Source of the DNA: Fusobacteriaceae bacterium
Lineage (GTDB): Bacteria > Fusobacteriota > Fusobacteriia > Fusobacteriales > Fusobacteriaceae
Length of the DNA: 64,000 nt
Assembly (NCBI GenBank): GCA_017984315.1
Contig: JAGNZR010000001.1
Location: forward strand, 34,783 to 98,782
Direction: 5' to 3'
Part shown: piece after piece, positions 47,247 to 56,551 of the stretch
Layout of the letters: each line of letters starts with the position of its first letter
How positions within the stretch are numbered: position 1 is the first letter of the stretch
Position numbers and translations under genes: made by a program
The notes under the pieces: generated by a model
The model's database searches: none
The model's input: only the letters and a program-made list of their open reading frames with translations
Told to the model about the DNA's origin: nothing

Positions 47247-47306
47247 TTAAACTTTTTTGTTTAATCACCTTGTCTTTATTCTATTAAACAAATTTGTTTT
47301 AGTCAA
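47247..47306 (-). promoter_or_regulatory. xis-int promoter with repressor operators, element B
   Basis: Minus-strand TTGACT (47306-47301), 17-bp spacer, TAGAAT (47283-47278). The spacer holds the palindrome AAACAAATTTGTTT (47286-47299); a second, TTAAAC-N6-GTTTAA (47247-47264), lies downstream. They are likely sites for the divergent XRE repressor. Confidence 0.7.
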
Positions 47307-47380
47307 GCTTTTTTGTTTAATATAATTATCATTAGTGATATAATATAATCATATTATTTATTGAAGGTGGTGAGATAATA

Positions 47381-47941
47381 ATGACGATAGGCGAAAGAAT
47401 AAGAAAAATACGTGATTTTCGCAATCTTACTCAAAAAGAATTAGGGGTTGAATTGGGTTTCCCAGAATCAAATGCCGGTATAAGAATTGCTCAATATGAG
47501 TCAAACACACGAGTCCCCAAAAAAGAAACATCTATACAGATTAGTAAAGTTTTAAAATGCAATTATATATCTATATATGATGGAACTGATTTAGGTTCTG
47601 CAGAAAGAACTATGCAGAATTTGTTTTGGCTAGAGGAATTATCTTCTGTATCACTTTTTGTATATCCATTAGAACGTTATAGCGATAAATCTGATAATGT
47701 AATAGTAAGTGGTAAATATAATTCATATAATTTCCCTAGTGTTTCCCCTCCAATAGGAATAGCTATGAGCTATAATATAGTTAACAACTTCATGAATGAA
47801 TGGGCAATTAGAAAAGAAGAATTACAAAGCTCTAAAATCTCTAAGGCTGAATATTTCGAATGGAAAATCAACTGGCCAAGTTCGTGTGATGATTGTGGAA
47901 AAACAATACCAACATATAAATGGAAAAATCAAGAAAAATAA
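47381..47941 (+). CDS. XRE-family repressor, element B
   Basis: A 186-residue protein with an N-terminal HTH ('TIGERIRKIRDFRNLTQKELGVELGF') and a C-terminal region ending in 'CDDCGKTIPTYKW', possibly a zinc knuckle. It is divergent from xis-int and probably represses them. An overlapping plus-strand ORF in another frame is a shadow. Confidence 0.85.
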   Translation: MTIGERIRKIRDFRNLTQKELGVELGFPESNAGIRIAQYESNTRVPKKETSIQISKVLKCNYISIYDGTDLGSAERTMQNLFWLEELSSVSLFVYPLERYSDKSDNVIVSGKYNSYNFPSVSPPIGIAMSYNIVNNFMNEWAIRKEELQSSKISKAEYFEWKINWPSSCDDCGKTIPTYKWKNQEK

Positions 47942-47977
47942 TTTTATGAGTCAAAAGTCAGTCAAAAACAAAAAAAC

Positions 47978-48020
47978 AACCCCTAAAACACTGTTTTACC
48001 AATGTTTTAGGGGTTTCTTA
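47978..48020 (+). terminator. Terminator at right end of element B
   Basis: AACCCCTAAAACA (47978-47990) pairs with TGTTTTAGGGGTT (48003-48015), ending 10 bp before att core 3. Confidence 0.85.
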
Positions 48021-48025
48021 TCGTT

Positions 48026-48035
48026 ACTCCCACTC
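48026..48035. other. att core 3 (element B / element C junction)
   Basis: ACTCCCACTC, identical to guaA; minus strand reads K-E-W-E-stop. A tandem GTTCCA repeat begins 117 bp inside element C (48143). Confidence 0.78.
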
Positions 48036-48142
48036 TTCATTTCATATCATAATCTATATGCAAAATCCTTCAATTTAGACATTATTTAACAGTTCATTTA
48101 TGTTCTATTCATCTGATTTGGATACATTTATAATTTATTTTA

Positions 48143-48164
48143 CCCGTTCCAGTCCCAGTTCCGG
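48143..48164. repeat. Tandem repeat, candidate arm site of element C
   Basis: CCCGTTCCAG and CCAGTTCC, 12-bp period, almost identical in sequence and position to 38041-38060 in element B. Confidence 0.5.
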
Positions 48165-48187
48165 TCAACTATTTACATAAATAAATC

Positions 48188-49684
48188 TTATAATGTTAAC
48201 TTCTTTTCTTCGCTTATTGCTATTCCTGCGTCTCCCCATATATCCTTAATATCTTCATCATAAGCTTTGTATACTTCTAATACAAATTTCTCATCACTCG
48301 TTTTCGCTTCTACTCTTTTCAAAATTAAATCCACATCAGCTTTACTAGTGAAAGCTTCTAAACTTTCTTTACTAATAGAATATGTATAACCTCCTGTTCC
48401 AACAGATATATTTATCATATCATTCAAGAACCTAAATATATTTGCTTCGCATATAATTACCTTAATATAACTCTTAATTTTGTCTTGTTCTTCTTTATAT
48501 GCATGATATATGCCCCATATGTTTTTTGGCATATAATTGATATCCTCATACAAATTTATATTATTTTTCAATATATCTTCTGCCATTTTTTTGATAGTTT
48601 CTTCCAATAATTCTTTTCTACCATTAATATTAATGTTTTCTTTATCACTGCTGAACCAATATGACACATCTTGTAAAAATCTCAATCTACTATACTCTTT
48701 CATGATAGATTCTAAAAAATTCACATATTCATGGTTTGAAATTTTATTTAATAAGACGTGGATAATTACTGCCACCCTACTTCTGGCACTTAAAGCCATA
48801 AATTCTCGCGAATCATCTATAACCTCAACATTATTAAAAAGTATCTTTACAAAATCATATATATTTTCTTGCTCAAAATCATCCACGTATAATTGCACTC
48901 TCTCAAAAATTTCTTTGTGATATGAATAATGAACTGAGCTTAATATCTCTTCTAATAATATATTCTTGTTTATTAATGGTTGCTGCTTATTAATTTTATT
49001 AATAAAGTTTTCTACTATACTTCCTATTTCTGTATAAGCATTGCTTGTCTCGGTGAAATATAAATCAAAATATTTTGCACTAGATATTCTTCTTAGTTTA
49101 GATATAATTATGTAATCTGGATCTTTTGATATGATGTTCCCAGTATATACTAAGTCCTGACTGTTATTATACTTATTTACATATGGAAATATTTCCCCTA
49201 ATATCTCTCTATAATTTTCATTGTCTGAATTCCTAAATAAATCCTCCAAAAAGGCTTTTCCTTCAGAATTGAATTTTTCTCTATTATAAATAACTTTGTA
49301 AACTTGGTGGTCATACATTTGATCATGAGATATAAAATATTCTTTATTATCATGTATGGCCTTATATAAAGGGAAATTGAACATTTTTATATATTCCATT
49401 ATTAATAAATCCTTTTTATATAAAAAATGTCTAGTCTTAAAGCTAAGATTAACTGCTGAATTTATAAATCTTTTAAAATCTCTTACATCTAATCTTTTAT
49501 TAGAGATAAATCTAATAAAGGAATTATAATCACTTAAATTTTCTTCACTCTCACCATACATAGCTAGTAACTTTTTCAAAGAAGTTGCATATAGATTCGA
49601 TAAAACAGATTTATCTATTTCTGGAATACGAATTTGTAAATTTATAATTTTCTTTAAGTATTCATAGTCTATACCGGTGTTTGT
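48188..49684 (-). pseudogene. KAP-family P-loop NTPase, C-terminal fragment
   Basis: About 495 residues open directly from the IS3 end, with no SD and a first possible start (TTG at 49687) inside the IS. The opening 'DYEYLKKIINLQIRIPEIDKS' and 'RLDVRDFKRFINSAVNLSF' match the region after the ATPase core of KAP NTPases (the R-D-x-K-R-F signature). Walker A and B are missing, cut off by the insertion. The rest is helical. KAP proteins are often linked to phage defence; the intact form of this one cannot be judged. It could instead be a whole gene of unknown type. Confidence 0.55.
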
Positions 49685-49718
49685 CAAGTAAGTTGTCGCA
49701 TTTTCTTATAAAAACATT

Positions 49719-50579
49719 TTATTCCTTTGTTTCCGATTTGCCATTGACATGGAGCCTCTGCCTATATGGCTTTGGTACCTGAAGGCATGGATATTTGGGT
49801 CTATATTTCATTGTTTTAAAAAGTGCTTCTGAGTAGGGATTATCATTACTTACTCTTGGTCTTGAGAAGGAGCTTTGGACTTCTAGTTTTTCAAGGGTTG
49901 CTTGGAAGGTTGCTGCTTTCATTGGACTTCCATTATCTGAATGTAATACTAATGGTTTTCCTGCTATTCCCTGTGATAATGTAGCCTTCCTGATTAGGTA
50001 TTCAGCATGTTCAGCCTTTTCCTCTTCCCATACTTCATAAGCTACTATCAGTCTACTAAACATGTCTACAATTAGATAAAGCTTGTAATATTGTCCTTTG
50101 ATAACTCCATTTAGCCAGGTTATATCCCAAGTCCATACTTGGTTTGAAGCTGTAGCTATATGTGTTGGTGGTTCTCTTTTTACTGGAGGACTAGTTCTAC
50201 CTCTGTGAGCATTCATTTTTTCTTCTTTTAAGATTTTATATATTGTTGACTCTGAGGCTATATATCTACCTTCATCAGCTAATTTGGGAACTATTTGAGA
50301 TGGTGCTAAATCTGCATATTCAGGGCTATTGACTACTTCTATTACTTCTTCCCTTTCTTCATCTGTCAGTTTGTTTTTGGGGGTAGGTATTTTCACTAAA
50401 GGTCTTTGATCTTTCTTGACTTCTCCTTCTTCAGTCCATCTTTGATAGGTTCTTTCACTAATATTTAGCTCATCACAGGCTGGTTTTAATCTTGCACCAT
50501 TTTCTCTAGCCTCATTGATCAGCATTACTGCTGTCACGCGATCTGAGTCACTGATCATTCGTCCTCGGGGTCCCCCCAA
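49719..50579 (-). pseudogene. IS3-family transposase OrfB, C-terminus replaced
   Basis: A 286-residue rve-type transposase with the DDE triad visible in 'TWDITWLNGVI', 'LVLHSDNGSPM' and 'NPYSEALFKTMKYRPKYP'. After that the reading frame runs into foreign noncoding-derived sequence for 22 residues, whereas copy 2 continues with the normal 'FNGFESLEEARKWVEKFVKWYN'. So about 95 C-terminal residues are lost. Expression would need a -1 frameshift on a G6 run (50572-50577) from OrfA. Confidence 0.85.
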
Positions 50580-51076
50580 ATCGCGTTTGCTTTTTTTCTT
50601 AAGACTAGTAGGGCAGCTGTTTCTGCTAATGCCTTTTCTTTAATTCTTAATTCTTTTTGAAGTTCTTTTACTTTATCTTTTTCTTCCTTTAAGGAGTCTT
50701 TCAATTCTTTTGGGTCTTCTTTTTCTTCTAGATTAGCTTTAAGGCATTGATTTCTCCATGTTTTTACATCATCAACATAAATACCTTTTCTTCTACAGTA
50801 TTCAGCTAGTTCTGTTTCTGAAAGAGAGGCAGTTTCAAGTACTACATGAAATTTATCTTCAGAAGTCCATTTGTTGGCAGGTTTATGATTAATTGTAGTT
50901 TCCTTGCTATCAGTTTCAGCTTTTTTAATCCATTGATATATGGTGGGTCTAGGTACTCCTAATTCATTAGAAAGGCTTGTAATTGTGTCATTTGTAGGCT
51001 TTGCTAATCTTTTAAGTACAGAGTCTTTATATTCTTTGGTATAGCTTCTTTTCTTTCTAGTTTTAGACATAATCAT
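50555..51076 (-). CDS. IS3-family transposase OrfA (HTH)
   Basis: A 173-residue protein with an HTH ('RRSYTKEYKDSVL'-like start, here 'KKRSYTKEYKDSVLKRL', and 'SLSNELGVPRPTIYQWIKKAE') and a C-terminal leucine-zipper helix rich in Lys/Glu. It ends 'NAIWGDPEDE' just past a G6 slippery run used for -1 frameshifting into OrfB. Confidence 0.88.
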   Translation of the reverse strand: MIMSKTRKKRSYTKEYKDSVLKRLAKPTNDTITSLSNELGVPRPTIYQWIKKAETDSKETTINHKPANKWTSEDKFHVVLETASLSETELAEYCRRKGIYVDDVKTWRNQCLKANLEEKEDPKELKDSLKEEKDKVKELQKELRIKEKALAETAALLVLRKKANAIWGDPEDE

Positions 51077-51135
51077 TCTCCTTAGGTTATTGTCGTATTT
51101 CTATTATATACTATTTATTCTATACGACAACTATC

Positions 51136-51612
51136 CTACCATATAAGGGATTTGAAAAGATTTATGGATTATATCCAGACCCATCAGATTACACTTCAGT
51201 CAGTTTTAGACTAGGGACAGAAGCAATAGATATAAGCGACTATTCTTTAAGCTTGAATATGGTCGCAAATGAGAAGACAGATAAATTCAACAAATTTAAA
51301 GGGAAAAATGGAATCTATGAAATTATGTTATCAAGTGAACCTGAAAAGGCTCCTAAAATCACAGCGAAATTTAAGGAAAATCTAATTATTGAAAAGGATA
51401 TGGGTAAATATCTTTCCGATTTGTTGATTAAATATCCTACAGGGGAGTATGGAGAAACTCAAGTAGCCTTTGAAGATATGCACTTGATACTAGAAGGAGA
51501 AGATATATCAATGCTAGTAGTATTTGAGAGTATTGATGTTTATTCTGATAATAGGAAAGGCAAAATGGACTATAGTGTAAATCTTCATGGAATATATATA
51601 AAATATAAATAA
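51136..51612 (+). pseudogene. 5'-truncated gene of unknown function
   Basis: The frame is open from the IS edge ('PYKGFEKIYGLYPDP ... FRLGTEAIDISDYS') to a stop at 51612, about 155 residues, and no SD precedes any start. Only internal TTG/ATG codons around 51253 offer a start, so the N-terminus was probably removed by the IS. I do not recognise the family; 'YGETQVAFEDMHLILEGED' looks like a beta-rich domain. Confidence 0.5.
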
Positions 51613-51824
51613 AGATAATCATTTTGAAATATAAATAGAAAATTAATAGATTAATAGCTAGAGGGGCGGACTATATTTGTAAAACCATGACCAAGCAATC
51701 TTTGATTAGTCATGGTTTTATTTATAAGAATCATAAGAGTAATTAAAATAAGAATAATTATTTCACCTGCCCAAACTATGACAATAAATAATAGCACTAG
51801 TATATAGATAGGACAACCCAAATA

Positions 51825-52709
51825 TTATTTCTTTTTAATAATTATACTTACAGAAAGCAAGATTAGAACTATTGCAAGCAATTGCATAAAAGAGAGTGTT
51901 TCATTTAACAACATGAATCCAATAACTATACTGGTAATTGGTTCGATTGAAGAGAACATTGCTGTTAATTTAGCACCAATTTTTAGAACTGATCTCTGAT
52001 ATAAAAAGGTGGCCATAGCCAGTATTAGAGAAAAGACCAAAACAAGACCCCATTCTAAACCTTGGAAACTAGTATAGATACCATTGCCTGTCAGGCTAGA
52101 AAAAATGTAAATCATAACTGAACCAAAAACATTAATGAAAAATAATATTTTGATATTATCCATCTTGGCTAAACGGGAGTATTGTACTAATACTGAGTAT
52201 AGCGAATAAGATACAGCAGATATAATGGCTAAGATGATACCATTAATCTTTAGTCCTTCAGACCTGTCAAAAAATAACATTAGAGCAACTGAAAATATCA
52301 AAACACTCAATGTTTCGGCCTTAGAAGGCTTAGATTTGCTAAGTATAGAGGTCAATATAAATATCATTATAGGATATGTAAAGTGTAAAGACGTTGCAAC
52401 ACCAGACTTTATATAATTGTAAGATGTATATAAGCTGATTACAGTAGAGACAAATGCTAAACTAGCTAGCAATAGCATGAAAACATCTTTTTTATTTATT
52501 TTTATACTGATTTTATACTTTATAATAGTTGTATATCCTAGCAGGGGAATAGCAAAGAGCAGTCTATAAAAAGCATTACTAATAGAGTCACTTCCCTGTG
52601 CATTTAGATAATTTGTCAAAAGAGGCATTGAGCCCAATATTATAGCTGAAATAACTGCATCTAAATAATTTCTATTATCTATTTTAGACACCACCTTTAT
52701 ATTATTCAT
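51825..52709 (-). CDS. EamA/DMT-family exporter
   Basis: A 294-residue protein with ten hydrophobic segments in two EamA halves ('AVISAIILGSMPLLTNYL', 'LHFTYPIMIFILTSIL', 'INGIILAIISAVSYSLYSVL', 'AKLTAMFSSIEPITSIVIGFMLLNETLSFMQLLAIVLILLSV'). DMT proteins export amino acids or metabolites. It is divergent from a TetR gene whose palindromic site lies between them. No clear SD before ATG 52709. Confidence 0.88.
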   Translation of the reverse strand: MNNIKVVSKIDNRNYLDAVISAIILGSMPLLTNYLNAQGSDSISNAFYRLLFAIPLLGYTTIIKYKISIKINKKDVFMLLLASLAFVSTVISLYTSYNYIKSGVATSLHFTYPIMIFILTSILSKSKPSKAETLSVLIFSVALMLFFDRSEGLKINGIILAIISAVSYSLYSVLVQYSRLAKMDNIKILFFINVFGSVMIYIFSSLTGNGIYTSFQGLEWGLVLVFSLILAMATFLYQRSVLKIGAKLTAMFSSIEPITSIVIGFMLLNETLSFMQLLAIVLILLSVSIIIKKK

Positions 52710-52749
52710 AGAAGCTGATATAATTGTTTTAAAAGCATATTGATAATAA

Positions 52750-52765
52750 AATAATCGCGATTATT
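52750..52765. promoter_or_regulatory. TetR operator 1 (divergent eamA/tetR)
   Basis: Perfect 16-bp palindrome AATAATCGCGATTATT between the exporter and tetR genes. Confidence 0.75.
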
Positions 52766-52816
52766 ATTTAATGGTAATCGATTTAATTATATTTGTCAAT
52801 AGATTGGAGGAAGGAA

Positions 52817-53464
52817 ATGTATAATTTAGAAAGAGAAAGGCAACAAAAGGTGAACTATATTAAAGTAGCTAGAAGTATGATAGAAGAGTGTGGCTTTGAT
52901 GATATAAGTATTAGAAAAATAGCTGATAAAATAGGTAAAAATAGTGCAACACTATATAAATATTTTGAAGGTCTAGACATATTGCTACTTTTTGCACCTA
53001 TTAGCTATCTAAAAGAATATATCGAAGAGCTTTTACCATCCATTAGGGATATAGAGGAGCCTAAGGAAAAATATCTAAAAGTATATGAAGTCTTTAATAA
53101 ACACTCATTTAATAACCCTGAAATTTATTTTAACTTATTTTATGGTCCTCAATCAAAACATACTAAAAGGGTTATAGAGGAATATTATATATTGTTTCCT
53201 GAGGAGTTAGGAAATGAGGAAGAAAATGAAATAAATCTAATGCTTAGGCAGGGTGATATAATAAATAGAGACACTCAGTTAACAAAACTTTTTTTAGTAA
53301 AAGGAATATTCAATAAAATTGAAGTTAATTACCTGATAGATATAGCAGTAAGAGTTCATTCATCTTACTTATATGAACTAATACATAAGGGAGCAGATAC
53401 TGAAAAATCTATGAAACAATTTAATGTATTTCTAAAGGATACAATTGAATTGTTGGATAAATAA
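52817..53464 (+). CDS. TetR-family repressor
   Basis: A 215-residue TetR protein: HTH 'YIKVARSMIEECGFDDISIRKIADKIGKNSATLYKYFEGLDILLLF' at residues 15-60, then a helical ligand domain. ATG at 52817 follows GGAGGAAGG; the longer start at 52793 reads through that SD. Two copies of the same 16-bp palindrome mark likely targets: its own divergent promoter and the pepD-permease promoter. Confidence 0.9.
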   Translation: MYNLERERQQKVNYIKVARSMIEECGFDDISIRKIADKIGKNSATLYKYFEGLDILLLFAPISYLKEYIEELLPSIRDIEEPKEKYLKVYEVFNKHSFNNPEIYFNLFYGPQSKHTKRVIEEYYILFPEELGNEEENEINLMLRQGDIINRDTQLTKLFLVKGIFNKIEVNYLIDIAVRVHSSYLYELIHKGADTEKSMKQFNVFLKDTIELLDK

Positions 53465-53483
53465 ATGCTGGTTTAGATTTTTC

Positions 53484-53512
53484 TTGACAAATAATCGCGA
53501 TTACTATATAGT
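53484..53512 (+). promoter_or_regulatory. pepD promoter with TetR operator 2 in the spacer
   Basis: TTGACA (53484-53489), 17-bp spacer, TATAGT (53507-53512). The spacer is AATAATCGCGATTACT plus one base, one mismatch from operator 1, so a bound TetR would block polymerase. Confidence 0.8.
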
Positions 53513-53566
53513 CTAAAACAAGCATATGAAAACGTTAACACCAGACTTTATTAAAGGAGGAATATA

Positions 53567-55036
53567 ATGAAAGAAAAACTTTTCAATAACTTGGATGAAT
53601 TGCTTACAAATGAGATCTTTAATAATTTTAATAAGATATCCCAAATACCACGTCCGAGTTTTAAAGAGAAAAAGGTTAGTGATTTTCTAAAGTCATGGGC
53701 AGAATCCTTAGACTTAGAGGTACTTCAAGATGAATATTCAAACTTACTTATCTCAAAACCTGCAAGCAAAGGCTACGAGGGTAAAAGACCGATAATTTTG
53801 CAAGCTCATACCGATATGGTCTGTGAGAAACACCCAGAAGTTGACCATGACTTTGATAAGGACCCTATTGATCTAGTATTAGATGGAGATATACTATCGA
53901 CAGGGGGTAGGACTACCTTAGGAGCCGACAATGGTATAGGTGTAGCTATAGCTATGACAATATTAGAAAGTAATAGTTTAAGCCATCCAAAGCTAGATGT
54001 TTTGTTAACTGTGGCAGAAGAAGAAGATATGAGTGGAGCACTTAATGTTGAACCTTCATGGTTTAGAACAAATAGAATTATAAACTTAGACAACTCTATA
54101 GACAATCAGCTTATAACAGGAAGTGCTGGAGGAAAAGGTGTTAAACTTTCCGTTCCGGTAAAGCATACAAATGTTGACAAAAATAAATATAAAAGCTTTG
54201 ATTTAACTGTGAAAGACTTGCAAGGGGGGCACTCAGGAGAAGATATAGATAAAGGCCTTGCTAATTCTAATACATTGTTAGCTAGACTCTTAAATGAAAT
54301 TAGAAAGGAATGTGAGCTATTAATAAGTCAAATCCAAGGAGGGAACTTTAGACTTGCAATCCCTAGAGAATCTACCTGTAAGATAAATATAAGACAAAAT
54401 GACTTAGGAAAGGTTCAAAATATTATCGATAAGTTGTCTAAAGAGTTTGTGAACAGATATGAGGGGATAGAAGCAAATCTAACTGTAGAGTTAAAAGAGT
54501 CTGATTTTAATGAAGCCAGTCTTGACTTAGCAAGCACTTCTAAAGCCATCGATACTATTTTGATATCACCCAATGGTATAAGTGAGATGCTTGGGGGAAT
54601 AGATGTTGTAGAGAGCTCTATTAATCTAGGAGAAGTATATCTAAAGGATAATAAGCTTTTCTTTATTTATGAAATAAGAGCGATTTATGAAACAAGCAGA
54701 GAATATATTTATGACAAACTGTGCATTATTTCTAAACTGATGAATGGAGATATTGAATACTTTGCAAAATATCCTAGTTGGACTTATTTACCAGAATCAG
54801 ATCTAAGAGAACTAATACTAGAAATATATGAAAAAAAATACGGAGAAGTAATGGAAGCTATAGTACTACATGCAGGACTTGAGTGTGGATGTTTTGCCTC
54901 AAAGATAAAAGATATGGATGCAGTATCCTTAGGACCTAATACATGGAACCTTCATGCTCCATCCGAATCAGTAAGTGTTTCTTCAACGATTAAGATATAT
55001 AATCTATTAGTTAATATATTAAAAGAATTAAACTAA
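53567..55036 (+). CDS. pepD: Aminoacyl-histidine dipeptidase (PepD, M20 family)
   Basis: A 489-residue metallopeptidase: 'ISQIPRPSFKEKKVSDFLKSWAESL', 'LQAHTDMVCEK' (zinc His/Asp), 'TTLGADNGIGVAIAM' (bridging Asp), 'VAEEEDMSGA' (Glu pair), 'GGHSGEDIDKG' and 'AGLECGCF'. It hydrolyses Xaa-His dipeptides such as carnosine in the cytosol. Followed 22 bp later by a permease that may import the substrate. Confidence 0.93.
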   Translation: MKEKLFNNLDELLTNEIFNNFNKISQIPRPSFKEKKVSDFLKSWAESLDLEVLQDEYSNLLISKPASKGYEGKRPIILQAHTDMVCEKHPEVDHDFDKDPIDLVLDGDILSTGGRTTLGADNGIGVAIAMTILESNSLSHPKLDVLLTVAEEEDMSGALNVEPSWFRTNRIINLDNSIDNQLITGSAGGKGVKLSVPVKHTNVDKNKYKSFDLTVKDLQGGHSGEDIDKGLANSNTLLARLLNEIRKECELLISQIQGGNFRLAIPRESTCKINIRQNDLGKVQNIIDKLSKEFVNRYEGIEANLTVELKESDFNEASLDLASTSKAIDTILISPNGISEMLGGIDVVESSINLGEVYLKDNKLFFIYEIRAIYETSREYIYDKLCIISKLMNGDIEYFAKYPSWTYLPESDLRELILEIYEKKYGEVMEAIVLHAGLECGCFASKIKDMDAVSLGPNTWNLHAPSESVSVSSTIKIYNLLVNILKELN

Positions 55037-55058
55037 AAATATTCCAGGAGGAGATATT

Positions 55059-56255
55059 ATGCATCCAGCACTAGCATTTTTTGCTTTAATGGCTTTTTTA
55101 GCAGTAGGAGAATTTATATCAATTAAGACAAAAGCAGTAGTACCTTCAATACTAATATTTTTATCTCTATTGCTTGCATCTGTTTGGACAGGCCTTTTAC
55201 CAAAAAATATTATTCAACTAGGTGGATTTTCTGACGAATTGACAGATGTAATCATGGTAATAATAGTTGTTAATATGGGAAGTTCACTAAGCGTAAAGGA
55301 ACTTAAAACAGAATGGAAGACAGTACTTATAGGAATTGGTGCAATAATAGGAATAGCAGCGGTTATTATACCTATAGGATCTATGTTATTTGACTTTGAA
55401 ACTGCAGTAATAGCGGCACCTCCAATAGCAGGTGGATTTGTTGCAGCTTTTGAAATGTCAAAGGCAGCACTTGCAAAAGGGCTTCCTCATCTGTCTACTA
55501 TTGCATTATTACTTCTTGCTGTGCAAGAATTTCCTGTTTATTTAATACTTCCAAGTCTATTAAAAAAGGAAGGAACAAGAAGACTGGAAGCTTTTAGAGC
55601 CGGAACAGCAGATGTAGTTCAATCTAGTAATATAGAAGAAAAAGAAAAAAGATTTCCTGAACTTCCAGAGGACTACAAGACAGAATCTATATACTTATTT
55701 TTATTAGGACTTATGGGACTATTTGCAATAATTGCGAATATACTATCAGGTAAGTTATTTACAGCAATGGGTATTAACTTTAGCATCTCACCTACCATAT
55801 TTGGCTTAATGTTTGGTATTATAGCAGGGGAGATTGGATTGTTAGAAAGAAAAAGCTTACAAAAAGCTAACTCTTTTGGTTTTTTTGTAGTAGCATCACT
55901 AATTGGTGTTATGGGTGGATTAGTAAACAGCTCACCAAGCGAAATATTATCTTTAATAGGTCCAATGGCAGCTTTAATTGCTATGGGAATAGTAGGTATG
56001 GGCATAGGTGGAATTATAGTTGGTAGAATTTTAGGTAATAATTGGGAGATGTCTTTTGCAATTGCATTAAACTGTTTAATAGGCTTTCCTGTAAACTTTC
56101 TATTGACAAATGAAGCTATAAAAGCTTTAGCTGAAACTGATGAAGAGAGAGACTACTTATCTAATTCCATGATACCAACTATGTTAGTTGGAGGATTTAC
56201 AACAGTGACATTAGGGTCAGTTGTATTTGCAGGTATACTTGCAAACTTTTTATAG
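55059..56255 (+). CDS. Polytopic membrane transporter, pepD partner
   Basis: A 398-residue protein with about ten transmembrane segments. Glycine-rich turns such as 'PPIAGGFVAAFEMSKAALAKG' and 'NCLIGFPVNFLLTNEAIKAL' recall secondary carriers of the GltS-like type. I recognise it as a recurrent partner of peptidases/amidohydrolases in Firmicutes but cannot name the family. Likely imports dipeptides or exports an amino acid. RBS AGGAGG at 55046. Confidence 0.65.
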   Translation: MHPALAFFALMAFLAVGEFISIKTKAVVPSILIFLSLLLASVWTGLLPKNIIQLGGFSDELTDVIMVIIVVNMGSSLSVKELKTEWKTVLIGIGAIIGIAAVIIPIGSMLFDFETAVIAAPPIAGGFVAAFEMSKAALAKGLPHLSTIALLLLAVQEFPVYLILPSLLKKEGTRRLEAFRAGTADVVQSSNIEEKEKRFPELPEDYKTESIYLFLLGLMGLFAIIANILSGKLFTAMGINFSISPTIFGLMFGIIAGEIGLLERKSLQKANSFGFFVVASLIGVMGGLVNSSPSEILSLIGPMAALIAMGIVGMGIGGIIVGRILGNNWEMSFAIALNCLIGFPVNFLLTNEAIKALAETDEERDYLSNSMIPTMLVGGFTTVTLGSVVFAGILANFL

Positions 56256-56421
56256 AAAGAAAGTAATACTATAATATAAAAAAAGTAACACCTTAGCTTT
56301 TATAGAGGGATATTTAGTTGATATGATATCTACAGCGGGGAGATCATCAAGCATTTAGTGAATCAAAAAGCTTGATACTATTCATTAAATTCTTGAACTA
56401 TAGAATTACAATAATGAAAAT

Positions 56422-56452
56422 AAAAAGACGCCTTAGGGCGTCTTTTTGTAAG
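56422..56452 (+). terminator. Terminator of the pepD operon
   Basis: AAAAAGACGCC, short loop, GGCGTCTTTTT (56422-56447). Confidence 0.9.
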
Positions 56453-56551
56453 AAAAAAAAACATATTTCCAAACATAATATAACACTAGAAAGCTATAGC
56501 GGCTATTTAGTTAATGTAATTTTCTCATGAGTTGCAGTTATATATGTATAC

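Larger units (their letters stand above)
49676..51135 (-). mobile_element. IS3-family element, copy 1 (internally deleted)
   Basis: Ends carry related sequences reading inward: GTTGTCGCAT (from about 49691) and GTTGTCGTAT (minus strand near 51131). OrfA and orfB overlap as in IS3. The 3' part of orfB is deleted: the sequence jumps within GGCATGG from the post-gene region to the middle of orfB, while copy 2 keeps the intervening ~370 bp. Exact outer ends are uncertain because flanking bases also match copy 2. Confidence 0.8.

Noticed and set aside
47796-48089. 97-codon plus-strand ORF overlapping the element B repressor
   Set aside because: Shadow frame of the XRE gene that crosses the terminator and att core 3.
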